Source of the DNA: Vesta saturnalis
Taxonomy: Eukaryota; Arthropoda; Insecta; Coleoptera; Lampyridae
Assembly: GCA_036346205.1 (NCBI GenBank)
Contig: JARFJB010002198.1
Location: forward strand, 3,049,501-3,113,500
Direction of reading: 5' to 3'
DNA: 64,000 bases
A program made the translations under genes and the position numbers. The notes under the pieces were generated by a model that was not told where the DNA came from, made no database searches, and saw only the letters and a list, made by a program, of their open reading frames with translations. Numbering within the stretch: position 1 is the stretch's first letter; the number at the start of each line of letters is the position of its first letter. Below are positions 1-12,569 of this stretch, one piece after another.

Positions 1-1239
1 AGATTCTAGCCAAGCGACTCAGGGACCATCTCGAATTCAACGACCTTCTTCCTAACAGCAAATTCGGATTCCGTCCCATCCGAACGTGTCACGATCCCTT
101 GTTGAAGCTGCTTACCGGAACCACCAGAACATTCAATCACAAGCAATGCAATCTGGCTGTGTTTTTGGACATTAAGCAAGCATTTGACAGGGTCTGGCAC
201 GCCGGTCTCCTGCACAAGATCCGAAACCTAAACATTCCCGACCCCTTCTCCAAACTCCTACTCTCGTACCTGACCAACCGGTCAGTTCGGGTCAAAGTAG
301 GGAAAACCTTTTCAGATCCTTTCGAACCTACAGCAGGCGTACCGCAATGTTTTGCCTTAGCCCCGTCCCTGTACACTATCATCCGATATACCCGAAGTCA
401 CTCAACCCGGAGTAGTCGTAGCGCAGCTTGCAGATGACACCGCCTTCTGGGCTGTTAATCGGAACAGCGAAACGGCCTCCCGCATCACATCCAAAACCCT
501 ACGGAACTTCTCCAACTGGGCTAACCGGTGGAGAGTCTCCGTCAATCCTACCAAGACCCAAGCAATCCTCTTCCGCCATCCTCATTACACCGAAGATAAG
601 TGGCCAAAGCTTGCCTCTAGAAATGTGTCCCTCACTCTAAATCAGGAAAGACTCCCTCTCCAAGATGAAATCATCTACCTAGGAATCCTTTTCACACGAA
701 CCCTCAACTGGCTCCCGAATGTTAAAAAAACCCTCAACCGTGCAAACCTACTCTGGACGCCCTCCGGGGTAGAATCAGTCGTTATCACCCAAAAACACTC
801 TTACACACGTATAAAACATATATCCGCCCTGTTATAGATTTCCGAGCTCCCATATATACAAGTATAAACTCCAAACACCTTTACTCCATCGCTTCCTGTG
901 AGCGCCGAATTTTGCCGACGCATACACCGGTTACCCTTCAGGTACCCTAATACCTTTACCATCCAACGCGCCAATATATCCCCAATCACACATAGAATCC
1001 AAACCCTTCAGAAAAATTTTACCCACAAAAGAATTTTCGGCGATACCATCCCAACCAAAGTGATCCTTACCACTCATTATAACTACCGCTTTCCCTCATT
1101 CCCACGAAGGAAACCCAAGCTCAAATTTAAACATCTACCCGCCATCCTCACACAACTCCTCGACGACCTCCCCGAGGAGATAGAAGAATCCCTTGACAAC
1201 ATCCCGTATGCCCTCCGCATCCCCACGTCTATTGGATGA
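1..1239 (+). pseudogene. Jockey-type non-LTR retrotransposon reverse transcriptase, broken, cut by window edge
   Basis: The reverse transcriptase would copy element RNA into DNA at a nicked target. From base 3 the frame reads as the Jockey RT core: FGFRP near 60-75, then FLDIKQAFDRVWH near 160-200. The box normally GVPQG reads GVPQC near 335. A frameshift near 375-385 moves the reading to another frame, where the catalytic box appears as QLADDTAFW near 424-450 (Leu where Tyr or Phe is usual). That frame continues through YLGILF (about 678-695) to a stop near 835. A further shifted segment holds the typical C-terminal RRIHRLPFRYPNTFT near 905-950, and reading ends at 1239. At least three frame changes and a damaged GVPQG box make it inactive. 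The 5' part, including any endonuclease, lies outside the window. Confidence 0.9.
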
Positions 1240-2300
1240 CGACCCCAGAAAGATACCGGCCAACGAATATATGCACACCAACCACACCACACACACCACA
1301 ACCACCACGCACACTTAACCTATCAACACATTCATTACTCAATAAGGCCAAAATATTTTTTTCTTTTTTTTACACCCAAAATAATCATACCTCATGATTG
1401 TACAACATACACACAACACCAAACACCGCAACACAACAACAAGGAATGACCAGGGCTGAAGAGGCGAAGGACTCCTGAACAGTCCACAAATAAGTAATAT
1501 AAGCTAACAATAAGTAAATACTAACACATAAGCATGAGCAAACTAACAAAAAAAAAATTAAGCTGTAATCTGCTAAAATAAAAAGACAGTACAGGGCCCT
1601 CTCACTCTGGTATTTGTGCGAATTAGCATTGTTGGTTGTTGTATGATACCGATGGTTATTAATTGTAAAAGGCAATTGCTAGGCCAGACCATTAAACACC
1701 TCGGATTTTTATTTCTATTGTTTTTATTTGTTGTGTAGATAAATGTGTAACCTGAGAGAGGAGCACTGTATTTTTCTAACGCACTCAAGCTTATACGTCG
1801 GTCACGATGTTCCTGATCTATTTATAACTTACCCTTGTAAGGCGTTGTTTTAATGATTTTTTTTTGTCAGTTTGTTTAAGTAGAATTATTTGCCTGCGAG
1901 CTGATTTCTCTTTGTATCTGCTTTATTGTAATTTGATTTATATATTCTGTGCTTTAGTGGTCACTAAACAATTGGGTACGTGCAAATTCCTTGCCCTTGC
2001 CTTTACCTGTTACTGTTATAGTATTTTATATGTACCGTAATTTGCTTTATTGTTTTATGTGCTTATTTTCTTAAAGACCGGCATGATTGGTTTCTAAAGG
2101 GCCACATGTTTGGTGTTACGATTTTTATTATGATTTTATTTTGATTATTTATGACCCAATTGTGCGTGTGACTACATGTGGTTTTTTTTATTGTTGTTTC
2201 TGTGTAACTAAACTGATTTTTATTCATTTTCTCTTAATGTTATAATTTTGTATGTATTTATGAATAAAGTGGATTTTATTGGTGGTTCTTTCCCATAATA
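1240..2300 (+). other. Possible 3' tail of the Jockey relic, otherwise unassigned
   Basis: No coding frame is recognisable. The stretch follows the RT relic directly, starts CA-rich (about 1268-1320) and turns T-rich. An AATAAA-like signal lies near 2261-2268. It may be the element's 3' untranslated region, but I could not find a poly-A end or target duplication to prove it. Confidence 0.25.
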
Positions 2301-5300
2301 GTATATTAACGGGCTGAACCACCGCTGCGCAACGCTCGTTGATTTTAATTTGAGTAGTTTCATTTTTTTTACCTGCCCATCATGATGCAACACTTACCTC
2401 ATCCAGCCTATCTATTTATATAGCACAACATACCTACCACTAGACGGCCAATTCGTTTGATCAGATTTGAGGTTTGCGAGTAATTAAATATCAGACCTGT
2501 AAATAAATTTACAGGTTTTAATTATTGCCCGGAAAGTCAAAGTAAGGCAGGCAATTAATTTGAGTAATAGTGACATTATTATCAGTCAAATCAAGATAAA
2601 TCACTTTGCGATTGTTTGGTTCTTGTATTTGCATTATTGCAAATCAGTTCAAATTACGCTTTTCAAGATGGGGTTCCCTGGGGGACGCTAAAGACTTACT
2701 GATGTAGTTTCGATATTTTCAGTATTTTTATGGGCCCTTTTTTGAATAATGTTTTAGTTTTGTTCTTAATCCTTTTCAAATAAAATGTTATAAATTAGAT
2801 ACTTTACGGATTTTCATTTCTGTAAATAACTCTCTGTATTGATATAAGGGTTATTTAAATGCTAGTAAGTGTACGAGTACCACAAGTAAGTTATGAGCGA
2901 TTGTATATTCAATAAAAGCATGTCCGCCCAATTTTGTTACGGAAATCCGTTCAGTGTACAAAATACACCTAGCGACTAGTTTACTACAATATAATCTAGC
3001 GTCTACTAAAGGGTTAAGAAGGTTTAAATAATAAATAAAATTCCTCTGTTAGTTTTAACGTTTTTTATGCAGTATCTTATATTACCAGTCATACTTAACG
3101 TATTTACTATATCCTTCTACAGGCAGTGTTGATTCCAAAATAATCGTTCGGTCTCCGACGAATACATAACAGTCGATTAAAACCTGAGAATTATTTTTTT
3201 AGTGAATTTGACCTTTAGTATTACTTGAAGAATAATAATGGTAAACAATACGATTTCTAATAATGTATACACGTTAACCCTATTGCACGGAATATTATAA
3301 TACAATTTTGAATAGAAATCAGACGATAATTAAAAACCATAGGGAAGCATCTCTTATACACCCATAAGCACAATGAAAACAAACTTCATTTAAAAAATAA
3401 TCATTTTATACGTCAAAGTGTTAATCATAATTTTTAACGTGTAATACATCACAAGGTCCAAGAACATATAATTATATTTCAACCTAAGGATTTTCTCAAC
3501 GTTCAAATCAATTTCAGATTATATTAGCGAAACAACAAGGGTAACCTTCATTTTTGCGATCAGATTGTGATGAGGCTGATTTTTATTAGACAACGGTATC
3601 CTTTTTGATCTTAATGCTATTCGGATAAATACAGCTTTAGCAATCTCACGATAGCGTTCTTTGTTCAAATTGGAAGAGATCGCGGTGAACAATCAGTTTC
3701 CCAGTAACTCACTTTTTTTATTGATTTCTGACAAATTCCGTCGCATTGAAATGCAAGTGAAATCTGTTAGCCATGTATTTAAAAAAAATAAACGTAAATT
3801 ACAGGAAATTCTAGGAGTCATTAAAATGAAAAAAAAAAAAACGGGTACGATATAAATCTAATAACAAGTCTAAAAATTGTGCGGTAGTCCCCCTTCACAA
3901 AATTTTTACGCTTGTCTGCCAACGAACGTGATCATAATATTTAATTTCTACTTTAAAGTTAGGGAAACTCGAGAACATTTTCAGTTTTTGCAGCTGTAAC
4001 GGTTGTAACGGCATCACAGTTGCTACTCCTGTGTAATGTTAATGACAGTTTTCTTGAATACTCAAACTTATTAATAACTTTTACAAGAGCAGTTATTGAT
4101 TTTCCTTGGACTATTTCGTAAAACTTTCCTCGTTTAGATTACGTACTCGAAAATAATTAAAGCCACCTAAAACGCAATCATTAAATTTAGTTTACAAGCA
4201 AATAACGTTGTGGAAAATTGCTTTCCTCAATTTTATGTCCAATGAAATAGTTATAGCGAATATTTAAACTTTTAAACTGACGCTGTATTTATTTATAAGT
4301 TGATTTATGTGAATTAATTCCATTAAGGAATATAATTAAAGTGAACAAGTTTGTCATACTTTGCACGGGTAATTATAAGTAATTTTAGATATGTCAGTTT
4401 CACCTTATGAAAGCAAGGATGACGAAATTTCTGACAAAGAAATTTGAGTGGAAAGTGTAGGTATTTTAATTATATTAGTGAGCTGTAAATTTTCCACATT
4501 TACTTTTCACACACTAATAACTGTAAGAAGAATCTTTTTTAACATCTTTATGCCTAATGGAAAATAATCAACAATTGCTTGTTGTTGGTAAATATGTTTT
4601 CACTATCAGATTAAAAATTGCAAAATCATGCATATTGAATATTAAATACCCGGACTTTATTTATAGCCATGTCAATAATAAAACTATAAAATTATCGTCA
4701 AATACTACTTTGAAGCCCTACTATGAAATGGGTTTATAAATATTCACAACAAATATAAACGTTCAACAAGAAAAACGTTATTTGTGACTGGTTTATATGC
4801 GGACTTTGTGCAAATACCTTTCTCTTCGAACGTGGTGTTGGTAAAACGGAGGTACGTGTTGAAAGACTCTTGTTTCATTTATCTAGTATCTCTATATTTC
4901 CCAAAAAAACTCGTTATGTTGGTACCTGTCTTATTGATTCCTTATTTATGATTAAAAATTCGATTAAGTTGATTAAGTAGTTCTTACAGATAAGGTATGA
5001 TATATTAATAAAGCATGATCTTGAACTTTTGCTATACAACTCATAGAAACACAAATTTTATTGTCTGAACTACTAATTAGATCATATGACTTATGCTAAT
5101 ACTTAACACATACTTAACATACTTAAAACACAGGTTTATCATTATTTTAAATTAGTATGTTTGCTGTAGGTGAAATTTTTAATGAATCAATCGAGCACAT
5201 TTATCGACAAGTGCATTGTAAATTAAAACGCTTTTAATACCTTTTGTTTGGTCATTTTGAATAGAACATTTTAATTAACGTGAGGTATAGTTTTCTTTTG

Positions 5301-5516
5301 TCTATTTGTAATGAGCGCGTTTAACGGCACGTCAGACCAAAATTACTAACAAAGCGCTTTGCTTAAATTAGGTATAGATGATATGATTTTCCACACATAA
5401 GGCAACCAACGAAACAAACAAAATACCTACGTACCACACAAAAATTAAAAAATACCAAACGTGTTTCAATAGCTAAGCTATAATCATCAGGTGGTCTACT
5501 GGTACGAACTTAAGAA
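2301..5516. other. AT-rich DNA without recognised features
   Basis: Short open frames only (for example 3661-3855 and 4557-4739), none with recognisable motifs. No simple repeat or inverted-repeat element was noticed. Confidence 0.5.
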
Positions 5517-6230
5517 ATTGCTTGTCAGCGAGCACTGCTTCTTTGCTTTCTGGTGAAAGGAAAGGTTATGAAAATTAATGAGATCTGAGTAGCCTAAAGG
5601 TCCTTGATCATCATTATTCATTACAATTTGTTTATTTTTGATGATCTCTAAAATTTCACAGCATTCAAGTTCGTACTTGTTACTAACGTGTTTGATGAAA
5701 TATACCTAATTTGTGTAGGGATACGGCAGACTTGTATTTGGTATGAGCTAAATGTTGTTTAAAGCTAATTTTCTTTAGGTCGTTTAGTTTGCCCTATATG
5801 TATTTGTTCACAATTTTTACAAACTATTATCTGAAGTAATGACTGTTTTCAAATTAATTTTAGAAAAGATTTTAGATAGACGTTTTGTATAGTTTGGTAA
5901 TTTTACATACTTTGTTTCTATTTGTTCTCTAGCGTTATCTAAAGTAGTTACATTCCTAATCCTCATCATATATGTTTGTTTTCTAACTATACCACTTCAT
6001 CTTAAAACCCATTGTATGTAACGATTTCTTTAATAGTACACAGTTATTTATTATAATTTTGAACTGGAGGAGGAAAATTAGGCAATCTATGAATCAAAAA
6101 ATGAAAAGCCGCGAGTTTATGCTGCTTACAGTGATTGCGGTCATTGGTTATGGATCTGTAGTGTTAATTCCCTTACGATATATTGAGATGATTAGAAATA
6201 AGCATAATACAGGGGCTACAGTTGTGGAGC
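5517..6230 (-). pseudogene. Penelope-like element, linker and GIY-YIG endonuclease end, broken
   Basis: Penelope-like retroelements encode an RT followed by a GIY-YIG nuclease. Read on the minus strand, the linker is visible in pieces: IYRK near 6180, an HKLAA-like stretch near 6120, IKEI then NGF near 6010-6030, and LPNYTKRLSKIF near 5860-5900. The nuclease region follows, with CKNCEQIHIGQTKRP around 5775-5820 (the conserved Cys pair and IGQT of the family), KQHLAHTKYKSAV, and a C-terminal tail with QGPLGYSDLINF near 5575-5610. Several stops and frameshifts interrupt it. The part upstream of about 6050 is less secure than the nuclease part. Probably the same copy as the RT piece at 8782-9030, which lies upstream on the same strand. 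Confidence 0.75.
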
Positions 6231-8726
6231 TTATATTCTTTATAGCGTCCAAATTTAATTAGATTTGAGAATGTATATAGTTGATTTTAATAAGAAAATT
6301 AGTAGACGAGAGGGAAAATATGGTTTTGATTTAACAAAACAGGTTTTGTGGGACGTGCACGAGTTTGTTTTATTCATAAAAGCAATTGAACTATACCAGC
6401 AGTGTGCAAGGAAGGTCAAAACGATTGATATTTGTGGGTACGATTAGTTTCGGTGAACATATTTCAGTAATTTTACAAGTTAATCAATATATTTGAGCAG
6501 TTTAAACACTTTACAGGTATTAATCACATGATGTAGGTTAATTCTAATATGTAGAGCATGTATAGATGTAGGTACAATGCAGGAACTATATAAACTTTAA
6601 AAAAGGGTTATGGTGCGAATACTGTATATTTATATTTCACAGTGCAGGAGGAGTGGTAGTGATGTAGAAACATTGATAAGAACATGAACACCATTTCTAC
6701 AATGTGATATTTAATATAAAATTATATTTCGTGCTCAAAATTTACATAAATGTGTTAAACAATATGGATTTTTGAAATGACAAAATTATGAACTATGGAC
6801 TAAAAGTAAACAGTATTTGTGTTAAAGACAGTTATAAGAACATGATAATTTAACATTTTAAGTGATTTAGACGTTTTAAACGCAAGTTACAAGTAAAAAT
6901 ACATTAAGTTAGGTTAAGTACTATATTTAAGAATTTTGTTAATTTATAGTGTTTTTAAGATAAGTTAAGTTTAGAATAAATTATAATACCACATATTAGT
7001 CGGTTTCCCTCGTTTTCATAAAGAAATTTACTACATACATGTAATATGAACATAAAATTAGAAAAATTGGGTTAACTACCTAAAATTTAAATATGAAAAT
7101 GGAATTTCTGTTAAAATTAAGTTAAATGATTTGAAGTAAATGTATTCTAATATAGTTTCTCATGCAGATTCCGAATATGTAATTAGTTTAGGTGTAGAAT
7201 ATAGATTTTGTTAGATACAGGTAAATTTAGATTTTAAATTATCAAAATGCAAAGTTTCGAAGCGAAATAGGGCTTGTGGGGTGTCTTTTTATGCGGAATC
7301 TTGCCTTGATTCCAAATCTGTATTCAAAAATCAAATCCGTTGTTATAAAAAAGTTATAGCATAATTTGTATTTTAGTTAACAATTTTGTTTAGACCAATC
7401 TGATGCTTGGATTTTTTGTGTGTAATGTAGAAAAAAAGTTGACAATTTGGTATCCAAGTGAAAAGTATAAAAGGAATTGCTTCTGATCTCTCTGTTTTCT
7501 GTTTTTTTTGTGACAAACGTCAGCGTTAATAGTGTTGGTGTTAACATGTAAGTTACAAGTTCCGTTTACATTTTCGGTTTTTGAAACGCGATCAACGTAG
7601 AATCGAGATCTCAAAAACAATTGTTTTAACTTATAACAAAATTTAAAAATTAGGTTACCGATTATAAGTGTCGATTATAATATAATTGTTTCAAATTTGA
7701 ATTCGTGTTCACATATCGGTTGATGTGCTTTTTTATGTTAATAAATTCATGCAATTATTTTGGATTTGACGTTTATTTTTCTTGGAAGTAACGCAGAGTA
7801 GTAAATAAACTAAATTGTGCAATCAATTAAAAATGATATGAAAATAAAATATAATTTTAAATCCGAAAAATTTTATAAATATTTAAACCAACATCTAAAC
7901 ATACAATTTAAAATAAAGTGCATATCGAAAAATATTTGAGCAATATTACGTTACGTCATATTTACCATGAGGAAGAGTCGTTCATCAGTAATTTGGATTT
8001 GGATGAAGTATAGAAAATTAAGCAGCACCATTGTGAACAGCAAAGCACTGTCATCATCACATTCGAAGAAGTCTACGTCCAATATTTTAATATGGAACCA
8101 ACTTAATGAAAACATCATTTGGAAAATGCAGCAACACATGTGAGTGAAATTTTACTATCATAACCCATTATTGCATTGATTATTCTTTTGATATCCTGTA
8201 TTTTTGTTTTATTGATTAAGTATAAATGTTTGTGCGGCAACATGTTATAAATAGCTGTACAGTGAATGAACCGGTGTAGTTAGCAACATTTTAATTTTAC
8301 ATTTATTGAAATTTTTGACAGGCTGCATTTGATAAAGTCAGTTAGAACGCAACGCATGCGTTATTGTGCAGATTCAACTAAAGTCTGTTTCACACAGAAA
8401 CCATTTAGTATAATTTACAATTTATTTAACGTAAACATTTCCATGTGTATAATAAAATTTTCAATGATTACCCGTTTACTATATAATGCAATTATAATAA
8501 TTTAAAGGATTTAGAAGGTTAAATGTTATTAATGATTTTAAGTTGCCAACAATTAAAGTTTAAGTACAATTAGAACCCTATCCCCAATTGAGATACTGAT
8601 CTAGTCCGGATGAAAAATAAATATTTAAAGAAATAATAATAATTAAATATATTTTTCCCACATTTTATCGACCACATATTAAATTTTTATTTGTTCGCCA
8701 AGTAAAACACTAAATAATTAACCATC

Positions 8727-8729
<3 letters not shown>
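6231..8729. other. AT-rich DNA, candidate insertion splitting a Penelope-like copy
   Basis: No gene recognised. Open frames at 6265-6447 and 7390-7620 lack known motifs. The stretch lies between Penelope RT sequence (8782-9030, minus) and Penelope linker/nuclease sequence (5517-6230, minus), so it may be inserted DNA. I see no terminal repeats that would define an element. Confidence 0.35.

Positions 8730-8781
<52 letters not shown>
8730..8781. repeat. (TA)n microsatellite
   Basis: About 25 TA units, uninterrupted. It abuts the catalytic box of a Penelope-like RT fragment. Confidence 0.95.
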
Positions 8782-8783
<2 letters not shown>

Positions 8784-9030
8784 TAAACACATAATCCATG
8801 TACTTTATCCAAACTCTAGAAAAATAAGGCAAATCGCATTTTAAGTTTGTTTCAAATTTAGCCATGAATAGATTGGCTATAAATGGAGATAAACTAACCG
8901 CCGACTGTCGTACCATGCTCTTGTTTTAAAAATTGATGGTTTATTTTTAAAAAGGTTTGTTTCAAACACAACTCTGTTAATTTAAGAAATTCTGCTACCT
9001 CTGAATGGTGAAATGGTTTTGCTATTTTCC
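8782..9030 (-). pseudogene. Penelope-like element reverse transcriptase core, fragment
   Basis: On the minus strand the frame reads EVAEFLKLTELCLKQTF near 8960-9010, then KQEHGTTVGG near 8905-8935. After a frameshift it continues SLSPFIANLFMAKFE near 8850-8895 and RVWIKYMDYVFTI near 8782-8820. The order (F/Y-K-Q...G, LSP.IAN, W..Y.DD.F) is that of Penelope-like RTs. The catalytic YVDD box reads YMDY, so the second Asp is lost. Homology ends where (TA)n begins. With the frameshift and the altered active site it cannot work. Confidence 0.75.
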
Positions 9031-9889
9031 GATAGTTTGGATTAGATACGTGGATGTGTTTGCCATCTTTAATACTAAAATTTGTTCTACCAAATTTGGT
9101 ATCTTTTGGTCAAATGCAAAATATCCGAGATATTAGACTAGATATGTACAAAATTTCAGCTGGATCGGTGATAAACGTAACAAGTAGCGAAAAAGTATTT
9201 CACTTTCACGACCATCACATAATTAAAACACTTATCTTTTAAGCATTAAATCGTGAATTTTGTATTTATGTTTTATACAAAATATAAGACGCAAAAGATG
9301 TGGCAATACATGGCAGAGCCGTAAATTAAAAAAAAGAAATCCTCTGGGAGTACAAATTCTATGTACAACTTGCGAATTATCTGGTAAGTTCTTAAATGTT
9401 TTTCTTTGATTGTAAATTCGAAACTTAATCCGACTTTTATTTTTAGTGCTATATTTAATTTTAAGTTTAATTATAGCATTATATCGCGTATTATCTTATA
9501 CTGGATTTTTCCTTGACGGCAAATTAATTAAACCTGAGGGTAGGCAATTAAAGTCGGGAGTGCTGACAGGGTCATTATCGTTGTTTATTATTGCACCTCA
9601 ATTAAATAAAAGTGAAGTTTGAATGGAAACGTTAAGTTGTCGCAATTCACGACAATAATAAAACATATATGATAAATAAATATTAAATTAAATAAACAAA
9701 TAACTAACTCTAACCCGGAAATCTAAATCAAAAGTAATTAAATCATTTGGTCGCAAATAAATAACATCAAGTACGGTAAGTAGCACGAGAACCTAGAATT
9801 GCGTAGGGAACAATTTAATTGAAACATAATGTGATTGAAAATTATGTAAGTAAAAAAAAGGAAATGTGTGTATACTAGAGGTATGCATA
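9031..9889. other. AT-rich DNA, no gene seen
   Basis: An open frame at 9054-9242 has no recognisable motif. No repeat structure was noticed. Confidence 0.45.
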
Positions 9890-10200
9890 GTAAATAATTT
9901 AAAATTGCGAATATAATGTACGAAAGGCAGGTTAATATTCTGTATGTATCGGAGACAAAGTGCAAAGGAAAGAATGCTGTGGAGGATGGCATCCTAGCGC
10001 TGTGGTCAGGAATTGAGACTGAAGTGCATGGCGCAAAAGGAGTTGGGGTGATCGTAAGTGAAAGAGCGAAAAGATGTGTTAAACAGTACGAATTGGTATC
10101 TATCACTCCGCCATTGGCAGACGAGATTATGGCGAAACGTCGTCATTTCAGCATCGGTTCTTTTAAGAACCATGGAGGAGAATCTACGCGACACCAAGCC
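9890..10200 (+). pseudogene. Non-LTR retrotransposon AP-endonuclease fragment
   Basis: The frame from 9916 contains RQVNILYVSETKCKG then ALWSGIETEV and GAKGVGVIVSE. These match the start of the apurinic-type endonuclease of RTE/CR1-like elements, where the second catalytic residue is the Glu of the 'ILCVQETKWKG' type motif and a GVG.I..S strand follows. Such nucleases nick the target to prime reverse transcription. Reading degenerates after about 10110. Nothing else of the element is seen, and a (TA)n tract begins 50 bp downstream. The exact clade is uncertain. Confidence 0.65.
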
Positions 10201-10248
10201 CGGAAGAACATCAACTTCATATCCAGCACTCGCGGAAACCTGAAAATT

Positions 10249-10251
<3 letters not shown>

Positions 10252-10326
<75 letters not shown>
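10252..10326. repeat. (TA)n microsatellite
   Basis: About 37 TA units. They run directly into the left end of the mariner-like element at 10327, consistent with insertion at a TA target inside the tract. Confidence 0.95.
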
Positions 10327-10330
<4 letters not shown>

Positions 10331-10626
10331 TTTCAAAGTTAAGTCGGCACTATTGCTATCTTCGTTATTATTGGTGCTACGAAGTCGGTTAAATGGGCAA
10401 AGAAGTAGCATTTTTTCCGCTCGTTACGATGTTGAAATCAAAATGAAAATTGAACATCGCGAGTTATGTCAAAAATTTCCATTTTTTTAAATGGCACACC
10501 CAATATGCAATATCCTTAATCGATAGAAAATTAAATTCTGAACGAATAAATTCCTATGACATTTCACCCTAATGTCAAAAATGACAAAGTTATTGATCAT
10601 TTACCAAATTCATCAAGGTGGCTGTG
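10327..10626. repeat. Left terminal inverted repeat
   Basis: Inverted partner of 11860-12153. Differences include a few small indels, for example near 10425-10465. Confidence 0.88.
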
Positions 10627-10734
10627 TGAAACTATTTTTCTGTATTAGCATAGAGCAGAAAATGAAAAGAATATCAGACAACTGAAACAGGATTCTTTAT
10701 CCTAAGTGATAATAATAATAAGGAACAACAAAAC

Positions 10735-11750
10735 TCAAATTAGATGTTCGAAAACATCACCCTCTTGCTCCAAGCATTTCTGGGCCCGCTTCTAGACACT
10801 TTTAGTAACCTTAGCAATGGATCTACCATCAATATTATTGATGGCGTGAACGATTCTTTGCTGGAGATCCTCAAGGTTATCATATCGCCTGTTGTACACC
10901 ACACTCTTCACATATCCCCAAAAGAAAAAATCCATTGGAGTAATGTCAGGTGATCGAGGAGGCGTACGGATAGGCCCATTAGTTGATAAATATCTGTCAT
11001 CAAAAAAATTGTTCAATATTGTATCTATCTGACGAACGTTATGGGGAGGAGCTCCATCTTGTTGGAAATAAATGTTCTGCCTATCCATTAAATTTACATC
11101 ATCCAAGAAGTCTTGGAGTGTGGCAGTCAACATTTCGGCGTACCGCTCACCACCCTGATAAAATACTGGACCAACAATTATCGAGCCAATTAAACCGCAC
11201 CAAACATTAACACTGAAGCGTCTCTGCGGGTTACAAGATCGGTAGAGCATCGGATTTTCTCGATTCCAAAAATGGCTGTTTTTGCTGTTGAACATGCCCC
11301 TATTAGAAAAAGTTGATTCGTCACTTCATAGAATTGAGCTCCAAAAATCATTATTGGTTTTCATTTGATTAATAAACCAGTGACAAAACTGAACGCGTCT
11401 TTCTTGATCTCCTGGTACTAGTGTCTGTGTAGGTCGGAACTTATACGGCACAAACTTATACTTTTTTAGAATATTGTGGATGGAACCCAAACATAGTCCA
11501 TTTTCTTGCACTAAATCATTAATTGAGTTGTTGGGATGTGCTTCAAAATAAGCTAACACATTAATTTCAGTTTCTTCGCTAATTATACATTGTTTATTAG
11601 ATCTGGATTTCTTAAACACGCTCGAATTAGATCTAAATTTACGATATAAAACCAAAAAATATCTTCTATCCGGCAAATGACGCGTAGGAAACAAATCACT
11701 GTAACGCTCACGCGCTCGATATCACACTTTTCTGAATGGGTGCAAGGCAT
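10735..11750 (-). pseudogene. DD41D-type mariner-like transposase, two nonsense codons and a frameshift
   Basis: The enzyme would cut and paste the surrounding element at TA sites. Reading starts at MPCTHSEKCDIER (11750) and shifts frame near 11710. It then gives a helix-turn-helix region (SINDLVQENGLCLGSIHNIL near 11450-11525). The DDE/D core follows: SDESTF just after a TGA at 11326-11328 where the family has Trp, then FQQDGAPPHN near 11030-11065, then SPDITPMDFFFWGY near 10910-10955. I count 41 residues between the second Asp and the Asp of PMDFF, a DD41D pattern. A TAG at 10792-10794 precedes the last coding stretch, which ends with GDVFEHLI and a TGA at 10735-10737. Apart from these lesions the core is well preserved, suggesting moderate age. 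Confidence 0.88.
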
Positions 11751-11859
11751 TTTTCTATTCAAAAAACACAAACTCTTAACTCTTTATTAGCAAACTTCAA
11801 TTTGACATATCAATTCTGATAACATTTGTGAAAATGACAAATATTGTTCACGTAATACC

Positions 11860-12153
11860 AGCCACCTTGACGAATTCAATAAATGATCAATAACTTTGTC
11901 ATTTTTAACATTAGGGTAAAATGTCATAGGAACTTTTTTGTTCAGAATTTAATTTTCTATCGATTATGGATATTACATACTGGGTGTGCCATTTAGAAAA
12001 ATGGAAATTTTTGACATAACTCGCGAACACGAAGATCAATTTTTATTTTGATTTCACGAGCGGAAAAAATGCTACTTCTTTGCCCATTTAACCGACTTCG
12101 TATCACCAATAATAACGAAGGTAGCAATAGTGCCGACTTAACTTTGAAAACCC
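11860..12153. repeat. Right terminal inverted repeat
   Basis: Inverted partner of 10327-10626. It ends CCC then TA. Confidence 0.88.
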
Positions 12154-12161
12154 TACATATA

Positions 12162-12514
12162 TAGGGTGTCCCGAAAAGATTGGCCATAAATTATACCACA
12201 TATTCTGGGGTCAAGAATAGGTTGATTGAACCTCACTTACCTATATACAAGAGTCCATACAAAAAAAGGTACAGGGTGATTTATTAGAAAATATAAATTA
12301 ATTTTTTTAACGTTGCTCTAAAACGGTGTATCGTAAATTTATGAAAATGTATATGAGATTAGAGCAACGTAAAAAAAAATAATTTAAATTTCAAATAAAT
12401 TACCCTGTACCTTTTTTTGTATGCACTTTTGTATGTAGGTAAGTGAAGTTCAATCAACCTATTTTTGACCCCAGAATACGTGATATAATTTATGACCAAT
12501 CTTTTCGGAAGACC

Positions 12515-12519
<5 letters not shown>
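12162..12519. mobile_element. Foldback MITE, almost entirely palindromic
   Basis: Two arms of about 165 bp are inverted copies, from GGGTGTCCCGAAAAGATTGG at 12164 to CCAATCTTTTCGGAAGACCC at 12496-12515. They are separated by a short centre near 12325-12360. TA lies at both ends. There is no coding capacity. Its terminal sequence resembles the start of the next element (GGTGTCC...CCGTAAAGGATAGGCCATA from 12568), so it may be mobilised by that family. On transcription it would form a long hairpin. Confidence 0.85.

Positions 12520-12567
<48 letters not shown>
12518..12567. repeat. (TA)n microsatellite
   Basis: About 24 TA units between the foldback MITE and the next mariner-like relic. Confidence 0.95.

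Positions 12568-12569
<2 letters not shown>

Larger units (their letters stand above)
10327..12153 (-). mobile_element. Mariner-like (DD41D-type) DNA transposon with ~290 bp terminal inverted repeats
   Basis: The two ends are inverted copies: 10327-10626 and 11860-12153, by eye about 90% identical, both beginning GGGTTTTCAAAGTTAAGTCG. TA dinucleotides flank both ends, the target rule of this superfamily. The interior carries one transposase reading frame on the minus strand (10735-11750). Total length is about 1.83 kb. The transposase has two in-frame stops and an N-terminal frameshift, so this copy is not autonomous. Confidence 0.9.

Noticed and set aside
1385..1788. Minus-strand frames beside the Jockey relic
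   Set aside because: Hydrophobic random-looking translation with no motif, overlapping the likely 3' tail of the relic.
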